From Alnus glutinosa (Eukaryota > Streptophyta > Magnoliopsida > Fagales > Betulaceae): a DNA stretch of 64,000 nucleotides. The stretch is taken from the NCBI RefSeq assembly GCF_958979055.1, contig NC_084890.1, positions 24,960,149-25,024,148 on the forward strand, in the 5' to 3' direction. The notes under the pieces were generated by a model. It was not told the DNA's origin, did not search any database, and saw only the letters and a program-made list of their open reading frames with translations. Of this stretch, positions 57,915-64,000 are shown piece by piece. Numbering within the stretch: the first letter of the stretch is position 1; each line of letters starts with the position of its first letter. The position numbers and the translations under genes are program-made.

Positions 57915-58336
57915 TAACTAGTAGCCTCATCAAATTTTACTCACTAAAATAGTTAAAAATCAGTTTTCTCTATTCTGGTGAGCCACTTTTTTAAAATTCT
58001 CTCAGCAGCCTCACCATTTTAACTATTCACTATCACTATTCCATTTAAATAATTTTTTTTTATATTTCTTTATTCTTTATCTATTTAATCTTTTTAATAT
58101 TTTTACAAATAATCCTTCGTGTCCATGAAATAAGGACATTATCGTGTGAGAGAGATGAGAGATGAGAGAAGAAAATGAGAGAAAAAAGGAAAAAAGTGTG
58201 AGTAATTTCACTCATCAAAACTTTTTGGTTAAAATAGTGAGGCTGCTGTGAGTGGTTTTTTAGTGTTTTCATCAAATTGGCTCACCAAAATAACTAAAAA
58301 GTCATTTTGATGAGACTACTAGGAATGCTCTTAAGG
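57915..58336. mobile_element. MITE-like element with CCTAGTAG(T/C)CTCATCAAA ends
   Basis: The left part ACTAGTAGCCTCATCAAATTTT pairs with TTTGATGAGACTACTAGGAATGCTC at the right. The outer GAGCATT is kept only on the right; it matches the TIR of the MITE at 6093-6431. Confidence 0.55.
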
Positions 58337-60835
<2,499 letters not shown>

Positions 60836-62166
60836 TTAACTGAAATTCACTTGGAACTTGGGCTGTTTATTTGGAAGAAAGAGCCCAAATTTTTTCTCAT
60901 ATTCTGGATTTTTCTGGTTTTCATCAAACAAGGCAAACACGTAAGTTTCTATAGGCTTTCCAGGCTTCTTTGGACTCCCTCCCTTCACGTGTTGAACCAA
61001 ATTCGTAATATAAGTTCTTTCATTGTCAAGAGATGTCCCTGTCCCACCACCTGAAGGCCAACCGGATTCCGATATAACGATCTCCAAAGACCCCCCGCCA
61101 GTTTTGTCTAGCGCTGCGTAAACAGCATCCAAAATGGCGTCGAAAAGATTACGGTAACTGAGTGAGCCATCAGTCACTACAGATGAACGAGATGTGAAAA
61201 GAGCATAGTCAAGACGGATGCCTCTGGTGTTGCCAATGTAACTAAAGTAGGGGTACAAGTTAACGAGTAACGGAGATCGGTTGTTCACTAAGAAGCGGAT
61301 GATCGGATCGAGGTGCGGCCGGTGATCGGACTTGAACGAACCTTTTGACGGAGGGAAGGATTCTCCAAGGACTCCGGTGTCAATGGCGGTGGAAACTTTG
61401 ATTTGGTTAGCAAGGCCAGCCGCAGAAATTGCGTTTTGAATGTTTTGCATGGCGGGGACAAGGAATTTTGCAAATCCATCTGAAGGCTTCACTTCGTTTC
61501 CGACAGCAATGTATTTGAACTTGACATTACCAAAGTTTTTCACATTGTTTTGGACCCAAGAATTTGCATTGGCTTGGCTCGAGGCAATGTTTTGAAGGTT
61601 ATCATTTGGAAGGCCAAGAATGAGCTCAATATTGGAGCCTCGAAGGGCTTGGAGAGTTTCTTGGTCGGCAAAATAGATTCTCATTCTTTGGATGTTGTTT
61701 TGCTTATAGAGTGCGACAACCTCAGATGGCTTTGGTAGGTTGTTCCCGACTCTTCCATAACAAACACCAATTTGGGCACCTGCAATATTAGATTGAACAA
61801 TAAGTCAACATTTAATTTTCTCTATCAAAAGTAATTATCATGGAAAAGTTGCATATATTGTCCTTTAACTCAGCTGAACTAATATCCTAAACTCAATTAT
61901 TTGTTGCTGTGAGAGGCTGATCATGGCATCTGATAAGTTCACGACCTCCTGAACTTGGAATAAAAAATGGAGATGATTCATTTTACGGTCAAGACTTTGT
62001 TATGTTGCATCTAGTTAACGGTGTACATATTGTCATGCGCGCCATTTAAAAATGTTAAATGACGTGGCAACATATATACCTTTAGATATTTGAAATCTAA
62101 TATAAACCTCAAAAATTGAAAGAGGATCTTATTCCCATAAACGATTTGTTTAAGACTATAACAAGG

Positions 62167-62219
<53 letters not shown>

Positions 62220-62308
62220 TGGCCTAGGGTGGCCATTAGCAGCCCAAGCAATAGCATTATGGAAATCATCGAAGGAGAGCTTTTGCCAGCATAATTGGAT
62301 TTAGCCAT
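60836..62308 (-). CDS. Glucan endo-1,3-beta-glucosidase (GH17, PR-2 type), intact
   Basis: Secreted enzyme that cleaves internal beta-1,3-glucan bonds (callose, fungal walls). Exon 1 is 62215-62308 and exon 2 is 60836-61779; the 435-bp intron (GT...AG) splits the Gly32 codon. The 345-aa product has a signal peptide ([11 protein letters not shown] then a Leu/Met-rich core), cut about residue 32-33 to leave [15 protein letters not shown], the standard mature start. The GH17 barrel shows MRIYFAD, the proton donor Glu127 in [13 protein letters not shown] and the nucleophile Glu269 in VISESGWP. It ends [16 protein letters not shown] without the vacuolar extension of basic class I enzymes, so an extracellular acidic form is likely. 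The ATG at 62308 is chosen over one four codons upstream because it gives a more usual signal peptide; both are possible. It is the last working copy of a local family. Confidence 0.95.
61780..62214 (-). other. Glucanase intron with (CT)n at the donor site
   Basis: Donor ACAG|GTCTCTCT and acceptor ATTGCAG|GTGCCC. The donor is followed at once by a CT run of about 21 repeats (plus-strand AG run 62171-62212). The pseudogene copy has a similar CT-rich donor at 51720-51752. Confidence 0.85.
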
Positions 62309-62371
62309 TTGAACAAACATAGAAGAAAATAAGCTAAGAAGTATGCTTTTAACAATATCAAGCAAGCTGCC

Positions 62372-62379
62372 CTTTTATA
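62372..62379 (-). promoter_or_regulatory. TATA box of intact glucanase
   Basis: TATAAAAG followed by GGCAGC, 64 bases upstream of the ATG; conserved in the pseudogene copy. Confidence 0.75.
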
Positions 62380-64000
62380 GAGGGAGATAGAGGCTTATGG
62401 AGTCCCCACCTTTGAATGGTCTTTAATTTGTCCATCTCCCTTACAAGGCCATTCATGTAGCTATCGTGGCGGATCTAGGATTTTAATTCACAAGGCGTAA
62501 AATAAAAATATAGAGCTTACCAAAAAATAATTAAAAGTACTAATAAATATAACTAACGAAAATAAATAAATAATTTGAAGAAAAAAAAATTCTTGTCGTT
62601 CGAAATATAAAAATGCAACTTATAATTTATTTTTTTCAAGCCTTTGATAAATTTATTTAGTTTTCCTCGACGAGTTTTCAATTTTTGAAAGTATACAATT
62701 TGCATCATTAACCAAGCCACCAAGGCACATGTAAGAGCACTAGTAGGCTAGCAGCAACTTCCATTAGAGTTTTCTTAAATGTAGAGAACCAAACTACTTT
62801 TTACTTCCCTATTCAATTAAATATTTTTTTAAATTAAATGGTAGGAGAAAGAGAGAGGAAAGATAAATCATTTAAATATTGTTTTAAATAAATGTTAGAG
62901 AAAAAATAAAAATTTCTTTATATATTAAAATAATGTTAAGGGAACCACTTTTACTTTCCTAAATTTAGGGCACTACTTTTGATTCTCTTAATTTATGGAG
63001 GTAACAAGAGAGTATGTTTCAATGTATTTTTTTAAGATTTTTTTCTTTACATTTAAAGAAAAAACAAAAAAAAATTAAAAAATCTGCTGCTAGTGCACGT
63101 ATAACTGTTTGTTATCTTGTGGAACTTTCTCCCTACCTTTGAATGGTCTTCAATTTGTCCATGTCCCTTGTGAGGCTGCATTCATGTAGCTAGTCATATA
63201 TACGAACACACTATGACATCACTAGGGCATGGAAGGACTTGGAGAATCGAAAAAAAAAAAAAAAAAAAAAAACTATTAGTTTTCTTTGAAAAAAAATATT
63301 GTTCGAGCAGGACAGAACTAGGATTTATTATTAGAATGCATCAAAACATTAATAAGGGGTCAAGTTTAATTTTAATAGGGCCAAACTAATTTTTACGTAA
63401 GAAAAAAAAATATTTACTTAACTATGTATAAATATATTTTTGTAAATATTTAACAAAAAAATACATAAATATTTTGATTATATATTTATATATAAACATT
63501 TTAGTTAAAATAGAAATATCATACAAGCTGAGTTGTACGAAATTTTCTCCAAACATTTACTATCATATCTCTTACAATATATTGTTGTCCAACAGAAATG
63601 ATTGTTGAACAACTCTTATACAACTCTAACAATTTTTTTTCAAATTAATTATTAGATCTATTTTCATACATATCTAATAATTAATCTTATAAAAATATTA
63701 TTAGAGTTATACAAAAATTATAAACGTACCATATCTCTACGTGCAAAACCTAACAAATAGTGAAGAATTGAAGGCGGCCAACATTGGACTGTAGACAAAT
63801 TATGCACATGCATTGCCATTTTCCTGCCAATTCGATGCATCCAATATGGGGCTCAAAATTGATATCCACATATATTGGTTTTTAGCTGGTGTCCAACGTA
63901 GACGGTTCAAAAACTGACGATTAATCTGATCATATATATTCAGTGGCGGACCTAGGCTGGAAAAAATGGAGGGGCCAAATTGAAAAGAAAAAAAATAGAG
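62380..64000. other. Glucanase upstream region and repeat fragments
   Basis: No gene is seen. GTGGCGGATCTAGG at 62467-62480 and CAGTGGCGGACCTAGG at 63942-63957 are ends of the TTF-type hAT class; only the right one continues past the window. A MITE with AGAGCACTAGTAGGCTAGCAG ends lies at 62733-63102. An A22 tract lies at 63250-63271. The proximal 80 bases are likely the glucanase core promoter. Confidence 0.5.
62733..63102. mobile_element. MITE with GAGCAC..GCTAGCAGC ends
   Basis: Left end AGAGCACTAGTAGGCTAGCAGCAACTT-type sequence pairs loosely with TCTGCTGCTAGTGCACGT at the right; interior AT-rich with repeated TTCCCTA words. Relative of the insertion in lipase copy B, more diverged. Confidence 0.5.

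Overview
The window is eukaryotic nuclear DNA from a flowering plant. It is AT-rich and packed with plant transposons. The resident genes are typical plant enzymes: DAD1-like plastid lipases and PR-2 type beta-1,3-glucanases. A woody eudicot (Fagales, for example) is a guess from general resemblance. No bacterial, organellar or viral genome is seen.

Only two genes look intact. One is an intronless class I phospholipase A1 at 22135-23682 (minus), 515 aa with a full Ser-Asp-His triad. The other is a two-exon glucan endo-1,3-beta-glucosidase at 60836-62308 (minus), 345 aa. Each is the survivor of a local family whose other members are dead. The lipase has three broken relatives (126-1680, 2913-6818, 38047-39079). 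The glucanase has one full-length pseudogene (44102-51843), one exon fragment (56262-56430) and one 3'-flank fragment (40840-41020).

Layout. 0-7 kb: lipase pseudogene A, a hAT relic with a SINE-like insert, then lipase pseudogene B, split by a deleted Ty1/copia element and a MITE. 7-14.6 kb: repeats, a decayed L1-type LINE and a MULE-like MITE. 14.7-20.6 kb: a hAT transposon with both ends and a lightly damaged transposase. 22-24 kb: the intact lipase. 25.7-33.1 kb: a CACTA transposon with both ends, a TnpA-like gene, a TnpD tail and unusual internal repeats. 33-41 kb: relics including an NDRG-like pseudogene, a 1.5 kb inverted repeat of GTCCGGAC-rich LTR-like arms, a LINE/lipase chimera and small inverted-repeat elements. 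41-52 kb: glucanase pseudogene whose intron/exon 2 border was hit by a young 6.1 kb non-autonomous LTR retrotransposon with identical 5-bp target duplications. 52-60 kb: a 5'-truncated LINE, small DNA elements and very long CA/TG microsatellites. 60.8-62.3 kb: the intact glucanase. 62.4-64 kb: repeat-derived DNA.

The two functional genes do not form a pathway; each is regulated from its own promoter (TATA boxes visible). The main story is gene death by transposon insertion, nonsense mutation and small frameshifts, beside several structurally complete mobile elements.
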